Origin: Halomonas sp. SSL-5
Lineage (GTDB): Bacteria; Pseudomonadota; Gammaproteobacteria; Pseudomonadales; Halomonadaceae
Length of the DNA stretch: 64,000 nucleotides
Assembly (NCBI RefSeq): GCF_030708455.1
Contig: NZ_JAUYWF010000005.1
Coordinates: forward strand, 124,001-188,000
Direction: 5' to 3'
In this document: positions 36,975 to 47,724 of the stretch, piece by piece
Position numbering within the stretch: the stretch's first letter is position 1
Layout of the letters: each line of letters opens with the position of its first letter
Made by a program: the position numbers and the translations under genes
Notes under the pieces: generated by a model
The model's database searches: none
Told to the model about the DNA's origin: nothing
What the model saw: only the letters and a program-made list of their open reading frames with translations

Positions 36975-37889
36975 TCAGCCGGCCAGGCGCAGCCAGAGGG
37001 GCAGGGTCGCCATGGCCAGCAGGGTCTGGCCGGTGATCAGCGCCGCCATCATCTCGGCGTCGCCGCCCAGCTGGCGGGCCAGGATATAGGCCGAGGTGGC
37101 GGTGGGCAGGGCGGCGAACAGCAGCACCACGTCGCGGCTCACCGGATCCAGCCCCAGCAGCGCCGCCAGGGCCAGGGCCAGGGCCGGCATCAGGGCCAGC
37201 TTCACCAGATGGCTGGCCCAGATGCCGCGGTCGAGGCGTACCAGGGCCGCGGGGCGCAGCGCCACGCCCACCGCCACCAGACCCAGGGGCAGGGCGGCAC
37301 GCCCCAGCAGTTCCACCGTTGCCGCACTCCAGCCCGGCAGGCCGATGCCGCTGACGTTCAGGCCGATACCGATCAGACAGGCCAGGATCAGCGGGTTGCG
37401 GCCCAGAGCGGCCAGGCTCCTGCCCAGGCTGCCGCGGCCCAGGGTGCCCGCGGCGATGAAGCTGGCCACGCACAGCACGTTGACCACCGGGACCATCAGC
37501 GCCACGGCCACCGCGGCCACGGTGGCCCCAGGCGCGCCGTGCAGCGCCGCGGCGCCGGCCACGCCCACATAGGTATTGAAGCGCAGCGCGCCCTGGAAGG
37601 CCGAGGTGAAGGCGGCGGCCTCCAGGTCCAGCCGGCCGCGTATCAGCCACATCAGGACGGCGAAGGCGCCCATGGCCCCCAGCAGTGCCACGGCCACCCG
37701 GGTCACCGGTACCTGGCCGACGTCGGCGGTGGCCAGGGTAGCCACCAGCATGGCGGGAAACAGCAGGAAGTAGATCAGCCGCTCCAGCTGGGGCCAGAAC
37801 TCGCCGCCCGGCTGCTGCAGCCGGCCCAGTCCGGCGCCCAGCAGGATCAGCAGGAACAGGGGGCCCAGGGCACCCGCGACGTCCGCCAT
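36975..37889 (-). CDS. AEC family permease
   Basis: A 304-residue auxin-efflux-carrier-type transporter with ten predicted helices. Landmarks are FPAMLVATLATADVG, FNTYVGVAGAAALHG, GLNVSGIGLPGW and the C-terminal ALPTATSAYILARQLGGD, which is characteristic of bacterial AEC proteins. The substrate (often an organic acid or amino acid) cannot be told from sequence. The start at 37889 (MADVAGALG) gives a normal first helix. The 198-nt gap to hemN otherwise shows only a hairpin and an AT-richer stretch. Confidence 0.88.
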   Translation of the reverse strand: MADVAGALGPLFLLILLGAGLGRLQQPGGEFWPQLERLIYFLLFPAMLVATLATADVGQVPVTRVAVALLGAMGAFAVLMWLIRGRLDLEAAAFTSAFQGALRFNTYVGVAGAAALHGAPGATVAAVAVALMVPVVNVLCVASFIAAGTLGRGSLGRSLAALGRNPLILACLIGIGLNVSGIGLPGWSAATVELLGRAALPLGLVAVGVALRPAALVRLDRGIWASHLVKLALMPALALALAALLGLDPVSRDVVLLFAALPTATSAYILARQLGGDAEMMAALITGQTLLAMATLPLWLRLAG

Positions 37890-37996
37890 GTCGGTCTCCT
37901 TGGTCTCGTTGCCTGCGACATCGCTCCGCAGTCTGCCACAGACGAATGCTGATAAGCTTGCCGGCATCACCTCTCACCGTGAGGATCACGTCCTCC

Positions 37997-38509
37997 ATGC
38001 CCGACTCTTCCAGCCACGAAGCGACCGTCCCCCGCCCCCCGCTGCTGCGCCTGCTGGTGCTGTTTACCCTGGGCACGGTGGCCGTGGCGCTTTGGTTCCT
38101 GGCCAGTCACCTGCTGCGCGACGCGGGGCAGGTACATTGGTACCCCGAGGCGACCGGCTGCGAGCTGAGTGCCGGGCCCTGCCTGGCCGAGCTGGGCAAC
38201 CAGCGCCGCCTGGCACTCGACCTCGGCGTGCGTGGCGAGATCCGGGCCCTGCAGCGACTGCCCCTCGAGGTCTCCCTCGACGGGGTGGATGCGGAGCGCG
38301 TGGTGGTGGACTTCGTGGGCCGCGACATGGACATGGGGCTGCATCGCTACCCCCTGACCCTCGCTGACGATGGCCGCTATCGCGGCGAGGGACAGATCCC
38401 GATCTGCACCGAGGCGGTGATGCCCTGGCGGGCGCGTGTCATCGTCGAGACCGCCGATGGTAAGCTGGGCAGCGGGTTCGATTTCGATGTGGAGGGAGAC
38501 GCGCCATGA
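37997..38509 (+). CDS. Membrane-anchored protein upstream of SCO
   Basis: A 170-residue protein with one N-terminal transmembrane segment (LLRLLVLFTLGTVAVALWFLA) and a periplasmic domain. That domain has two Cys pairs of spacing (GCELSAGPC; ICTEAVMPW) and a Met/His-containing patch (GRDMDMGLHRY) that could bind copper. It overlaps the SCO gene by ATGA, so it is likely a partner in copper delivery to cytochrome oxidase. This role is inferred from context; no family name is certain. Confidence 0.72.
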   Translation: MPDSSSHEATVPRPPLLRLLVLFTLGTVAVALWFLASHLLRDAGQVHWYPEATGCELSAGPCLAELGNQRRLALDLGVRGEIRALQRLPLEVSLDGVDAERVVVDFVGRDMDMGLHRYPLTLADDGRYRGEGQIPICTEAVMPWRARVIVETADGKLGSGFDFDVEGDAP

Positions 38510-39096
38510 AACGCAAGGGAGTCTGGGCCGGTGTTGGCCTGATCGTGCTGCTGCTGGCGGTGGGCGGCGTCGGCTGGTACCAGCAGCAGCTCGCCGCCGG
38601 CGTCGATGGTGGCCCGGTCGGTGGCCCGGTGGAGCTGGCCTCGACCCAGGGTGACTTCTCGCTGACCCGGCTCGAGGAGGACCAGCTGGCGGTACTCTTC
38701 TTCGGCTATACCTACTGCCCCGACGTCTGCCCGATGAGCCTGGCGGTGGTGCGCCAGGCCCTGGCCGAGCTCGAGCCCGCCCAGCGCGAGCGGGTGGTGC
38801 CGCTGATGGTCTCGGTGGATCCCGAGCGCGACACCCTCGAGCGGCTGGCGGCGTATCTGGCCTTCTTCGGCGAGCGCTTCATCGGCGCCACCGGCAGCCA
38901 GGCGCAGCTCGAGGGGCTGGCCGAGCGCTACGGCGTGGTGTGGCGCCGGGTCGAGGCGCCGGACTCGGCCATGGGCTACACCATCGACCATAGCTCGTCG
39001 CTCTACCTGGTCGACCGCCAGGGGGAGATCCAGCGCCGGGTGCTCTACTCGCCCTCCCACCAGGGGCTGCTCGCCGCACTGCGCGAGACGCTCTAG
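38506..39096 (+). CDS. SCO1/SenC copper chaperone
   Basis: A 196-residue thioredoxin-fold protein anchored by an N-terminal helix. The copper motif is CPDVCP (in FGYTYCPDVCPMS) and the distal His ligand is in IDHSSSLYLVD, both intact. SCO proteins metallate the CuA site of cytochrome c oxidase, and some relatives act as thiol reductases. It is translationally coupled to the upstream membrane protein. Confidence 0.94.
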   Translation: MKRKGVWAGVGLIVLLLAVGGVGWYQQQLAAGVDGGPVGGPVELASTQGDFSLTRLEEDQLAVLFFGYTYCPDVCPMSLAVVRQALAELEPAQRERVVPLMVSVDPERDTLERLAAYLAFFGERFIGATGSQAQLEGLAERYGVVWRRVEAPDSAMGYTIDHSSSLYLVDRQGEIQRRVLYSPSHQGLLAALRETL

Positions 39097-39127
39097 CCCA
39101 CTTCACCTCGCCACCTCATCATCACCT

Positions 39128-39142
39128 CCGGGCCTCGCCCGG
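39128..39142. terminator. Short hairpin between convergent genes
   Basis: CCGGGC-CTC-GCCCGG in the 55-nt gap between the SCO gene and the convergent depolymerase-like gene; a small stem with no T-run. Confidence 0.35.
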
Positions 39143-39151
39143 CGGCGACGA

Positions 39152-40231
39152 TCAGCGTGCCGGCATGTCTTCCTGCAGCCGCTCGAGCATGGCCATCAGC
39201 GCGCGTGTCTGGCTGCCCTGGCGGCTGTCGTGCATGGGGTCGAGCTGCCAGGTACTCTCGGCATAGCCCCACCAGTCCCAGCAGCCCTGGGGATTGCCCA
39301 GGCGGGTCTCGGCCTGTGGATAGAGCACGATGCGCCGGTTCTCCGCCGCCCAGGCGTTGAGCCCGGTGTGGCGCACGAAGGCCTCGTCGATCTGCTCGGC
39401 GCCCATGCTGCAGCCGTGCAGTGCCATGCTGACCGCACAGCCACCCTCCGCGCATTCCTCCGGCACGAACAGGTAGCCGGTATCGGCCAGCCCCTTGGCG
39501 TCGAAGTCGCCCTGATCGAAGCGCAGCAGCTCACCGCGCGGCGCATCGCCGGCGGCCGGCGCCTGCTCGCCGTGCAGCCAGGCCAGGGCATCGCCGGCGA
39601 TGTCCAGGTCGCAGGCCAGCAGGTGAGGGGCACCACCCTCACGGCAGTCGCCCAGCGCGGCCGGCTCGGCGGCGACAAGCGCCGTGTCCACGGGCCAGCC
39701 GTGGCCCACGTCTGCATCCTGGCGAAACTCCAGCTGTGACGCCGGATCGCCCAGCCAGCCCCGGAACTGCTCGGTCAGCGCCGCGCCCAGGCGTGGCTCG
39801 ACGACCTCGTCGGCGCCACCGTGCCAGACGTAGACCCTGAGCGCCTCCAGCGCCTCGGCCTGGCCGACCAGGTCGCGTTCACGATAATCGGCCAGGCGCT
39901 GCTCCAGGGCCTGCATGTCCGGCATGCCGCGCCGGGTGGACATGCACTGGCCCAGCGCCAGGCCCAGCGAGCCCTGGGCACACGACCAGGGGCCGGCCGC
40001 CAGCACGCCGAGCCCAGCGAAGCGCTCGGGCCAGGCCACCGCCAGCTGGGTGGCCATGTAGCCCCCCGAGGAGACGCCCAGCACGCTGGTGTCCGAGCCG
40101 CTCGCCGCCAGGGCGGGGAGCGGCTGTGGTGGGGTGTCGGTGGACGCTGAGGTATCGGCGAGCGGCGCCGCCGAGGGCAGCGCCGCGAGCATCGCGGCCG
40201 CCACCCAGGCGCCTGGCTGGGGCTTACTCAT
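39152..40231 (-). CDS. Exported PHB-depolymerase-like esterase
   Basis: A 359-residue alpha/beta hydrolase of the short-chain PHB depolymerase (type 2 catalytic domain) group. It has a signal peptide (about 1-25, SAAPLADTS), nucleophile S55 in GVSSGGYM, an oxyanion-type ALHGC and several Cys (CAQGSL, GQCMS, EECAEGGC, GCWDWW) suggesting disulfides. No substrate-binding or linker domain follows, so it could act on soluble oligomers or other esters. It overlaps the upstream FKBP gene by 8 nt. Confidence 0.82.
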   Translation of the reverse strand: MSKPQPGAWVAAAMLAALPSAAPLADTSASTDTPPQPLPALAASGSDTSVLGVSSGGYMATQLAVAWPERFAGLGVLAAGPWSCAQGSLGLALGQCMSTRRGMPDMQALEQRLADYRERDLVGQAEALEALRVYVWHGGADEVVEPRLGAALTEQFRGWLGDPASQLEFRQDADVGHGWPVDTALVAAEPAALGDCREGGAPHLLACDLDIAGDALAWLHGEQAPAAGDAPRGELLRFDQGDFDAKGLADTGYLFVPEECAEGGCAVSMALHGCSMGAEQIDEAFVRHTGLNAWAAENRRIVLYPQAETRLGNPQGCWDWWGYAESTWQLDPMHDSRQGSQTRALMAMLERLQEDMPAR

Positions 40232-40943
40232 CGTCCTGGCTGTCGCCGGACGCCGCTTCCGCGTCGTTGATATCGAGCAGCTCGACCTTGAAGAGCAGCG
40301 TCTCGTGGGGGCCGATGGGTCCCTGGCCCTGGGCGCCATAGGCCAGCTCGGCGGGGATCACGATCTCCCAGGTGTCGCCCACGTTCATCAGCTGCAGGGC
40401 CTCCTGCCAGCCTTCGATGACCTGATCGACCCGAAAGCTCACCGGTTCGCCGCGCGCATAGGAGCTGTCGAAGACGGTGCCGTCGATCAGGGTGCCCTCG
40501 TAGTGCACCTCAACGCTGTCCCGGGCGCCCGGGCTGACGCCGTCGCCGGATTCCAGCTCGCGGTACTGCAGGCCGGAGTCGGTGGTCTCGACGCCGTCGC
40601 GCTCGGCGTTCTCGGCCAGGTAGGCCTCGCCCTCGGCGCGGTTGGCCTCGGCGGCCGCCTCGGCCTCTGCCTGGCGCTCGGCGGCGGCCTGCTGCTGGAA
40701 GGCCATCAGCGCCTCGGCCATCTCCTCGTCGCTCAGCGCGAGGTCGTCGCCGGCGAAGACGTCCTGGATTGCCTGGGTGAAGGCGTCGACGTCGAGGTCC
40801 TCGACGTCCTGCTGCAGGCTCTGGCCCAGGGTCACGCCGAGGCTATAGCCCAGCTTCTGCTCGTCGCTCTCGATAGCGCCGAACGCCAGGGGGGCGGCAC
40901 CCAACAGGGCGGCGAGGGAGGCGGTGGTCAGCAGTCGTTTCAT
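40224..40943 (-). CDS. FKBP-type periplasmic peptidyl-prolyl isomerase (Mip/FkpA-like)
   Basis: A 239-residue protein: signal peptide (ending PLAFGAIES), an N-terminal helical dimerisation domain rich in Ala/Glu/Gln (residues 30-115), then the FKBP domain (VEVHYEGTLIDGTVFDSSYARG, VIEGWQEALQLMNVG, YGAQGQGPIGPHETLLFKVELL). This is the Mip/FkpA/FklB layout. It is followed by, and overlaps, the depolymerase-like gene, whose disulfide-rich product may be a folding client; that is only a guess. Confidence 0.93.
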   Translation of the reverse strand: MKRLLTTASLAALLGAAPLAFGAIESDEQKLGYSLGVTLGQSLQQDVEDLDVDAFTQAIQDVFAGDDLALSDEEMAEALMAFQQQAAAERQAEAEAAAEANRAEGEAYLAENAERDGVETTDSGLQYRELESGDGVSPGARDSVEVHYEGTLIDGTVFDSSYARGEPVSFRVDQVIEGWQEALQLMNVGDTWEIVIPAELAYGAQGQGPIGPHETLLFKVELLDINDAEAASGDSQDDE

Positions 40944-41013
40944 GGAAGTCCCTTGTGGTTCCGGCGCCGGCGGGCGCCTGGGGTGAATGCGAACCTTGGG
41001 ACTCTAACAGGGG

Positions 41014-41047
41014 CGGCCCGGTTCCGCAGCACGCGGCGACCGGGCCG
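41014..41047 (-). terminator. Terminator-like hairpin after teaD
   Basis: CGGCCCGG (41014-41021) pairs with CCGGGCCG (41040-41047), with an inner CCGC/GCGG pairing. It lies just beyond the teaD stop in the 118-nt gap before the FKBP gene. Confidence 0.5.
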
Positions 41048-41061
41048 AGGGAGGGGGGGGG

Positions 41062-41505
41062 TCAGACCACCAGGGTGGGGCAGTGGGCAGAGCCCGCCAC
41101 GCGCTGGGAGACGCTGCCCAGCAGCAGGCTCTTGTCGCCGTTGGTGCCCTGGGCGCCGATCACGATCAGGTCGCACTCGCGCTTGCGGGCGAAGCGCACG
41201 ATGGTACGCGAGGGACGCCCGCCCTTGACGAAGGCGCGCAGCTTGTCGGCCGGTACCCCCATCTCGATGGCCTGGTTCTTGGCATGCACGGCGATCTCGG
41301 TGGCGTACTCCTTGAGGGCGTCGTCGGGTATCTCCAGCTTGTCGGGGCGCACCATGGAGAGCGAGGCCTCGAGCAGGCTGTGGTGCTTGAACACGCACAG
41401 CAGGTAGAGCTCCGCGCCGGTCAGCAGCTGCAGCCCCACGCCCTTCTCGAGTGCCTTGAGCGCGCCCTTGGAGCCATCCACCGGGACCAGGATCCGATTG
41501 AACAT
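41062..41505 (-). CDS. teaD: Universal stress protein TeaD of the ectoine transporter operon
   Basis: A 147-residue UspA-fold protein ([19 protein letters not shown]) with a complete ATP-binding signature G-A-Q-G-N9-G-S near residues 118-132. In Halomonas elongata TeaD binds ATP and regulates TeaABC uptake activity. Its position as the last gene of a TRAP operon with TeaA-like binding protein supports the same role. 17 nt separate it from teaC. Confidence 0.9.
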   Translation of the reverse strand: MFNRILVPVDGSKGALKALEKGVGLQLLTGAELYLLCVFKHHSLLEASLSMVRPDKLEIPDDALKEYATEIAVHAKNQAIEMGVPADKLRAFVKGGRPSRTIVRFARKRECDLIVIGAQGTNGDKSLLLGSVSQRVAGSAHCPTLVV

Positions 41506-41522
41506 GGTTCACTCTCCTTGGA

Positions 41523-42806
41523 TCAGTTGAATGCCACGTCGCGCAGGAACAGGGCGATCTGCGGGAACATGATCAACAGCGCCGCGGCCAGTACCAGCAT
41601 GAAGATGAAGGGCGGCGTGCCCTTGATCACGTCCAGGTAGGGGCGCTTGAAGATCGCGATGGCGGTAAAGATGTCACAGCCGAAGGGTGGCGTGGCCGAG
41701 CCGATGGCGACCTGCAGGGTGATCAGGATACCCACCAGCACCGGATCGAGGCCGGTAGCGGCGATCGCCGGGGCGAAGATCGGCGTCAGCACCAGGATCA
41801 CCACGATGGGATCGACGAACATGCAGGCCACGAAGAAGGAGATGCAGATCGCGATCAACACGCCGGTAGGTCCGGCCTCGTTGATGCCCACGGCCTCCAG
41901 GATCGCCTGGGGAATCTGCGCGAAGGAGATGATCCAGGAGAAGCCGTTGCCCGCCGCTACCAGGATGAACACCACCGCGGTGATCAGGCCGGTGGACTTG
42001 GCGATGGCGTAGATATGCTGCATCTTCAGCGAACGGAAGATGACGAACTCCAGGAAGACCGCATAGAGCACGCAGGCCGCCGCGGCCTCGGTGGGGCTGA
42101 AGACGCCGCCGTAGATGCCGCCGACGATGATCACCGGGAAGCCCAGCGGCCACAGCGCCTGGCGAACCGCGGTGAGGCGTTCACTCCAGTTCGCCCGGGC
42201 CTCGGTGGGGACGTCGCGGATCACGGCGTAGGCGATACAGTAGGCGGAGAACATGGCCAGGATCATCAGCCCCGGGCCGATGCCGGCGATGAACAGTTCG
42301 GCGATGGAGGTCTCGGAGATGACCCCGTAGATGATCATGCCGATGCTCGGCGGGATCAAGAAGGCGATATCGCTGGCGTTGATGATCAGCGCCAGGGTGA
42401 AGGAGTCGGAGTAGCCGGCCTTGAGCATCTTGGGGCGCAGTGGCGAGCCTACCGCCACCACGGTGGCCTGGGTGGAGCCCGAGACGGCGCCGAACAGGGT
42501 GCAGGAGGTGGCGGTGGAGACCGCCAGGCCGCCCTTTATATGGCCGATGAAGGACATCACCATGGCGATCAGACGGTCGGCCGACTGGCCGCGGGTCATG
42601 ATGTCGGCGGCGAGGATGAACATCGGCACCGCGATCAGCGAGGCGGGCCGGATGCCGGCCATCATCTGCTGGATCAGGGTATCCATCTGCCCCAGGCCGT
42701 TGAACATCATGAAGAAGCCGATCACCGCGGCGGTGAGCAGCGGGATCATCATCGGAAAGCCCAGCAACAGCAGGGCGATCATGGTGCAAACCATTATGGT
42801 GGTCAT
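41523..42806 (-). CDS. teaC: TRAP transporter large permease TeaC
   Basis: A 427-residue DctM-family membrane protein with about twelve helices, including GIRPASLIAVPMFILAADIM and LIPPSIGMIIYGVISETSI. DctM subunits carry the substrate and sodium pathway. It follows teaB by 30 nt and precedes teaD. Function as the ectoine/hydroxyectoine permease is inferred from the strong TeaA match. Confidence 0.93.
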   Translation of the reverse strand: MTTIMVCTMIALLLLGFPMMIPLLTAAVIGFFMMFNGLGQMDTLIQQMMAGIRPASLIAVPMFILAADIMTRGQSADRLIAMVMSFIGHIKGGLAVSTATSCTLFGAVSGSTQATVVAVGSPLRPKMLKAGYSDSFTLALIINASDIAFLIPPSIGMIIYGVISETSIAELFIAGIGPGLMILAMFSAYCIAYAVIRDVPTEARANWSERLTAVRQALWPLGFPVIIVGGIYGGVFSPTEAAAACVLYAVFLEFVIFRSLKMQHIYAIAKSTGLITAVVFILVAAGNGFSWIISFAQIPQAILEAVGINEAGPTGVLIAICISFFVACMFVDPIVVILVLTPIFAPAIAATGLDPVLVGILITLQVAIGSATPPFGCDIFTAIAIFKRPYLDVIKGTPPFIFMLVLAAALLIMFPQIALFLRDVAFN

Positions 42807-42836
42807 AGTGCGTTCCCCCGAGCGTAGCGCCCTGCG

Positions 42837-43415
42837 TCAGACTTCCGTTTCCGTGTCCTTGTAGCCATCGACCACGCCGGTCGACAGGTAGACATCCCTT
42901 GAGGTCATGTTCTTGATGGCGGTGAGCAGGTACTGGATCCCGGTGATCAGGAAGCCCAGCGGCGCCCACACATAGATCCACCAGATCGGAAAGCCCAATG
43001 CCGGCAGCACACGACCGCTGTCACGCTGTTCCAGGATGTAGACCAGCGAGTAGTAGAGCAGGAAGAACATCACCAGCGCGGTGAACAGGGCGATGACGAT
43101 CATCAGGGCGCGGCGTCCGCCCACCGGCAGCGCATCGTAGATGGCCGACATGCGGATGTGGCGGCCGTGGCGCGCGGCATAGCCGATGCCGGCGAAGGTG
43201 ATCATGATGATCAGGATGCGGTTGATCTCGCCGGTCACGAAGATGCTGTCACCGAACACGAAGCGGGCAATGACGTTGGCGATGGTATTGACCGCCATCA
43301 GCAACACGCCCATGGCCAGCAGCACCGCCTCCAGCTTGCTGATCAGGGTATCGATGACGCCTAGCGGGCCGGGCAGGCCCGAGCGATAGGCGTTTTCGGC
43401 TTCTTCATCTGTCAT
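42837..43415 (-). CDS. teaB: TRAP transporter small permease TeaB
   Basis: A 192-residue DctQ-family protein with four helices (ISKLEAVLLAMGVLLMAVNTI; FVTGEINRILIIMITFAGIG; MIVIALFTALVMFFLLYY; IYVWAPLGFLITGIQYLL) and the usual HIRMSAIYD loop. It couples to TeaC. It is separated from teaA by 181 nt that contains a strong hairpin. Confidence 0.92.
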   Translation of the reverse strand: MTDEEAENAYRSGLPGPLGVIDTLISKLEAVLLAMGVLLMAVNTIANVIARFVFGDSIFVTGEINRILIIMITFAGIGYAARHGRHIRMSAIYDALPVGGRRALMIVIALFTALVMFFLLYYSLVYILEQRDSGRVLPALGFPIWWIYVWAPLGFLITGIQYLLTAIKNMTSRDVYLSTGVVDGYKDTETEV

Positions 43416-43545
43416 GGCTGCACTCCCTTCAGCATGCAGTTGGTTGTTGGCCGTGTATCAAGCAACGGCTTCTCGACTGTCAGGATACGCCGCGCGGTGG
43501 CGTGGTGTGGTCCCGGGGTCAACGCTGGGTGCACGCAACGAACAA

Positions 43546-43577
43546 GGGGGGTGGCCCGAGATGGGCCACCCCCCTTT
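43546..43577 (-). terminator. Hairpin attenuator between teaA and teaB
   Basis: A perfect 12-bp stem (43546-43557 with 43563-43574) with a 5-nt loop lies 20 nt after the teaA stop, in its transcript direction. It probably stabilises or terminates the teaA mRNA so that binding protein outnumbers the permease. Confidence 0.65.
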
Positions 43578-43596
43578 CACGGCGACGGGAAGCGAA

Positions 43597-44619
43597 TTAC
43601 TCCTCGTCGGAGGTCACGGCCTCGAGGTCGGCCTTGAACTGATCGAGAAGCTCCTGGCCCTGCTCACCGGCCATCTCGACGAAGGCCTCCTCGACCTGCG
43701 GCGCGGTGGCGCGCAACGTGTCGATCTGTTCGTCGTCCAGGCGGGTGACGGTGCAGTTGTCGCAGGCTTCCGTGATCTTGTTGAGCGACTCCTCGGCCAG
43801 GCCCTGGATATGCTCGATGGTGTGGTCGTAGGCCGCCTCGGACGCCTCACGCACCAGCTGCTGGTCCTCTTCGGCGAGGCCATTGTAGAAGTCCTGGTTG
43901 GCCATCATGGCGGTGGTGAACCAGCCGTGGCCGGTGAAGGTCAGGTGCGGGGAGACCTCGTAGAGGCCGCCGGACTCGATCCAGAAGATGGGGTTCTCCT
44001 GGCCGTCGAGGATGCCGGTCTGCAGGCCACCGTAGACCTCGCCCCAGGGCAGCGGCGTAGGCGTCGCGCCGAAGGCGTTGTAGGTCTCGGAGAGCAGCGG
44101 GTTGGTCATCACGCGGATCTTCTTGTTCTGGAAGTCATCCACGGATTCGATGGGCTCGTCGGTGGTCACCACCATCTCGCCCTCGGGATACATCTGCAGC
44201 AATTCGAGGCCGTGCTCGGCGTAGAGCTCGGGGAACATCTCGTTGATGGCCTTGCTCTCGTCGAAGAACTCGAGAACGGTGTCCATGTCGGTGGGCAGCA
44301 GATAGGGGACGAAGAAGATCTGCGCCGACGGGATCAGCGAGCCGGTGAAGCCCGGTGACTGATTGACGAACTGCAGGATGCCGCTGCGGGTCTGCTCCAT
44401 GATGTCGTCGGACTCGCCCAGCTCACCGAAGCGGTAGATCTGCACGCTGTGGTCGGAGTTCTCCTCGACATACTCCTTGAAGGCCACGGCGAAGACATCC
44501 TGGACGTCGCCCTCGTACTCCTCGTGGGCATAGCGCCAGTTGTCCGCCATGGCGGCGGAGGTCATGCCGAACATCAGTGCGCCGATACCAGCGGTGGTCA
44601 ACAGCTTGTGTGACTTCAT
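43597..44619 (-). CDS. teaA: Ectoine/hydroxyectoine-binding TRAP protein TeaA
   Basis: A 340-residue periplasmic DctP-type binding protein with signal peptide (MKSHKLLTTAGIGALMFGM, cleavage near AMADN). From NWRYAHEEYEGDVQDVFA on, it is very close to the H. elongata TeaA sequence as I recall it. Shared segments include ESDDIMEQTRSGILQFVNQSP, TPTPLPWGEVYGGLQTG and NPIFWIESGG, and the binding-pocket aromatic and Glu residues lie in these segments. TeaABC is the osmoregulated uptake route that recovers compatible solutes. An unusual CDNC pair sits in the C-terminal part (ITEACDNCTVTRL). Confidence 0.95.
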   Translation of the reverse strand: MKSHKLLTTAGIGALMFGMTSAAMADNWRYAHEEYEGDVQDVFAVAFKEYVEENSDHSVQIYRFGELGESDDIMEQTRSGILQFVNQSPGFTGSLIPSAQIFFVPYLLPTDMDTVLEFFDESKAINEMFPELYAEHGLELLQMYPEGEMVVTTDEPIESVDDFQNKKIRVMTNPLLSETYNAFGATPTPLPWGEVYGGLQTGILDGQENPIFWIESGGLYEVSPHLTFTGHGWFTTAMMANQDFYNGLAEEDQQLVREASEAAYDHTIEHIQGLAEESLNKITEACDNCTVTRLDDEQIDTLRATAPQVEEAFVEMAGEQGQELLDQFKADLEAVTSDEE

Positions 44620-44713
44620 TCTTGTGGTCCTTCTGCAGGTTTTGCCCCGGAGCGTCGCAGGCGCTCGCCACGCGGCATCTGGTGAATTCATATTCACACG
44701 GCTGATTTTCAGG

Positions 44714-45250
44714 CTAGCGTGGCCTCCGGGGAGGGTCAAGGCGCATCACCAGGCGTTTGAGCGTTGAAAGATGGGCTTTTTTCTGCAGTTGCAGGGCATT
44801 CGAAAGAAGTTCCTGGGGTGCCGGGTCGCTTTCGTCGAGCGGGCGCAGCGGCCCGGTCATCGCCAGGGCCTCCAGGCGTGCGAGCGCCTCGCGCTCGGCC
44901 TCGAGCTCGGCCCGCTTGAGGGTCTCGCGCAGCCTGGCCACGCCGTCGCGTTCGGCGGCGGTGGCCTTGAGCTCGCGGCGTAGCCGGCGCAGCGGGGCGG
45001 TGACCTCGCGCTGCCAGCGGCGCACCTCGACGAGGCCCGTTTCACTGCCGTGCTCTGGAATGGCACCGTGGTGCAGCAGCCAGCAGCGCCACAGCAGCTC
45101 GCAGACATCGACGCCGGCGTCATCCTGCAGTCGCAGGCACGCGGCCTCGACGTCCGGGCGCGCATAGAGCGCCAGGGCGAAGGGCCACAGCGGCGACTCG
45201 GAGAGTCGTCTCCGCATGGCGGCCAGCATTTCGGTAGAATCGTCGCTCAT
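44714..45250 (-). CDS. TIGR02444 family protein
   Basis: A 178-residue cytoplasmic protein with the family core SPLWPFALALYARPDVEAACLRLQ split around DDAGVDVCELLWRCWLLHHGA. A charged helical middle (REVTAPLRRLRRELKATAAE) and the C-terminal LLSNALQLQKKAHLSTLKRLV follow. The function is unknown. The start at 45250 (MSDDSTEML) is chosen; the extension to 45310 would run into yheS. It is divergent from yheS with a 50-nt gap. Confidence 0.85.
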   Translation of the reverse strand: MSDDSTEMLAAMRRRLSESPLWPFALALYARPDVEAACLRLQDDAGVDVCELLWRCWLLHHGAIPEHGSETGLVEVRRWQREVTAPLRRLRRELKATAAERDGVARLRETLKRAELEAEREALARLEALAMTGPLRPLDESDPAPQELLSNALQLQKKAHLSTLKRLVMRLDPPRRPR

Positions 45251-45300
45251 CGTTTTTCCGCCGTCGCGTCGAGCGGCGGCCTTACCCTCGTGGAGCCCGC

Positions 45301-47237
<1,937 letters not shown>

Positions 47238-47241
<4 letters not shown>

Positions 47242-47675
47242 CTCTCCAGCAAGAAGGTCACCGGCCCATCGTTGACCAGCGCGACCTGCATGTTGGCGGC
47301 GAACTCGCCGCTGGCGACCTTCGGCCAGGCCGCTTCGGCGCGCGCCAGCAGCCTATGGAAGAGGCGGTCGCCATCGGCGGGCGGGGCCGCGCTGGAGAAG
47401 CTGGGGCGCAGCCCCTTGCGGGTATCCGCGGCCAGGGTGAACTGGGAGACCAGCAGCAGGCCGCCTTCCACCTGCTGCAGGTTGAGGTTCATCTTGCCCT
47501 CGGCATCGCTGAACACCCGGTAGTGCAGCAGCTTGTGCAGCAGGCGTTCCACGGCGGTCTCGTCGTCTCCCTTCTCCACCCCGACCAGGGCCAGCAGGCC
47601 GTGGTCGATGGCGCCCACGGTGCGCCCCTCCACCTCCACGCTGGCGCGGGTCACGCGCTGGATCAGTGCCTTCAT
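47238..47675 (-). CDS. dtd: D-aminoacyl-tRNA deacylase
   Basis: A 145-residue editing enzyme that frees D-amino acids from tRNA. It starts [17 protein letters not shown] and carries both active-site motifs: SQFTLAADT near residue 80 and NDGPVTF at the C-terminus (Gly-cisPro). It is convergent with yheS, sharing stop-codon bases. Confidence 0.97.
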
Positions 47676-47724
47676 GCTGGGTCTCCCGGCGATCTCGAAC
47701 GCGGCAGGGTAGCATGCTCGCGGC

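Noticed and set aside
43506..43525. Possible FNR box upstream of teaB (GTCAA after CGGG)
   Set aside because: Only the right half matches; the left half does not resemble TTGAT or TTGAC.
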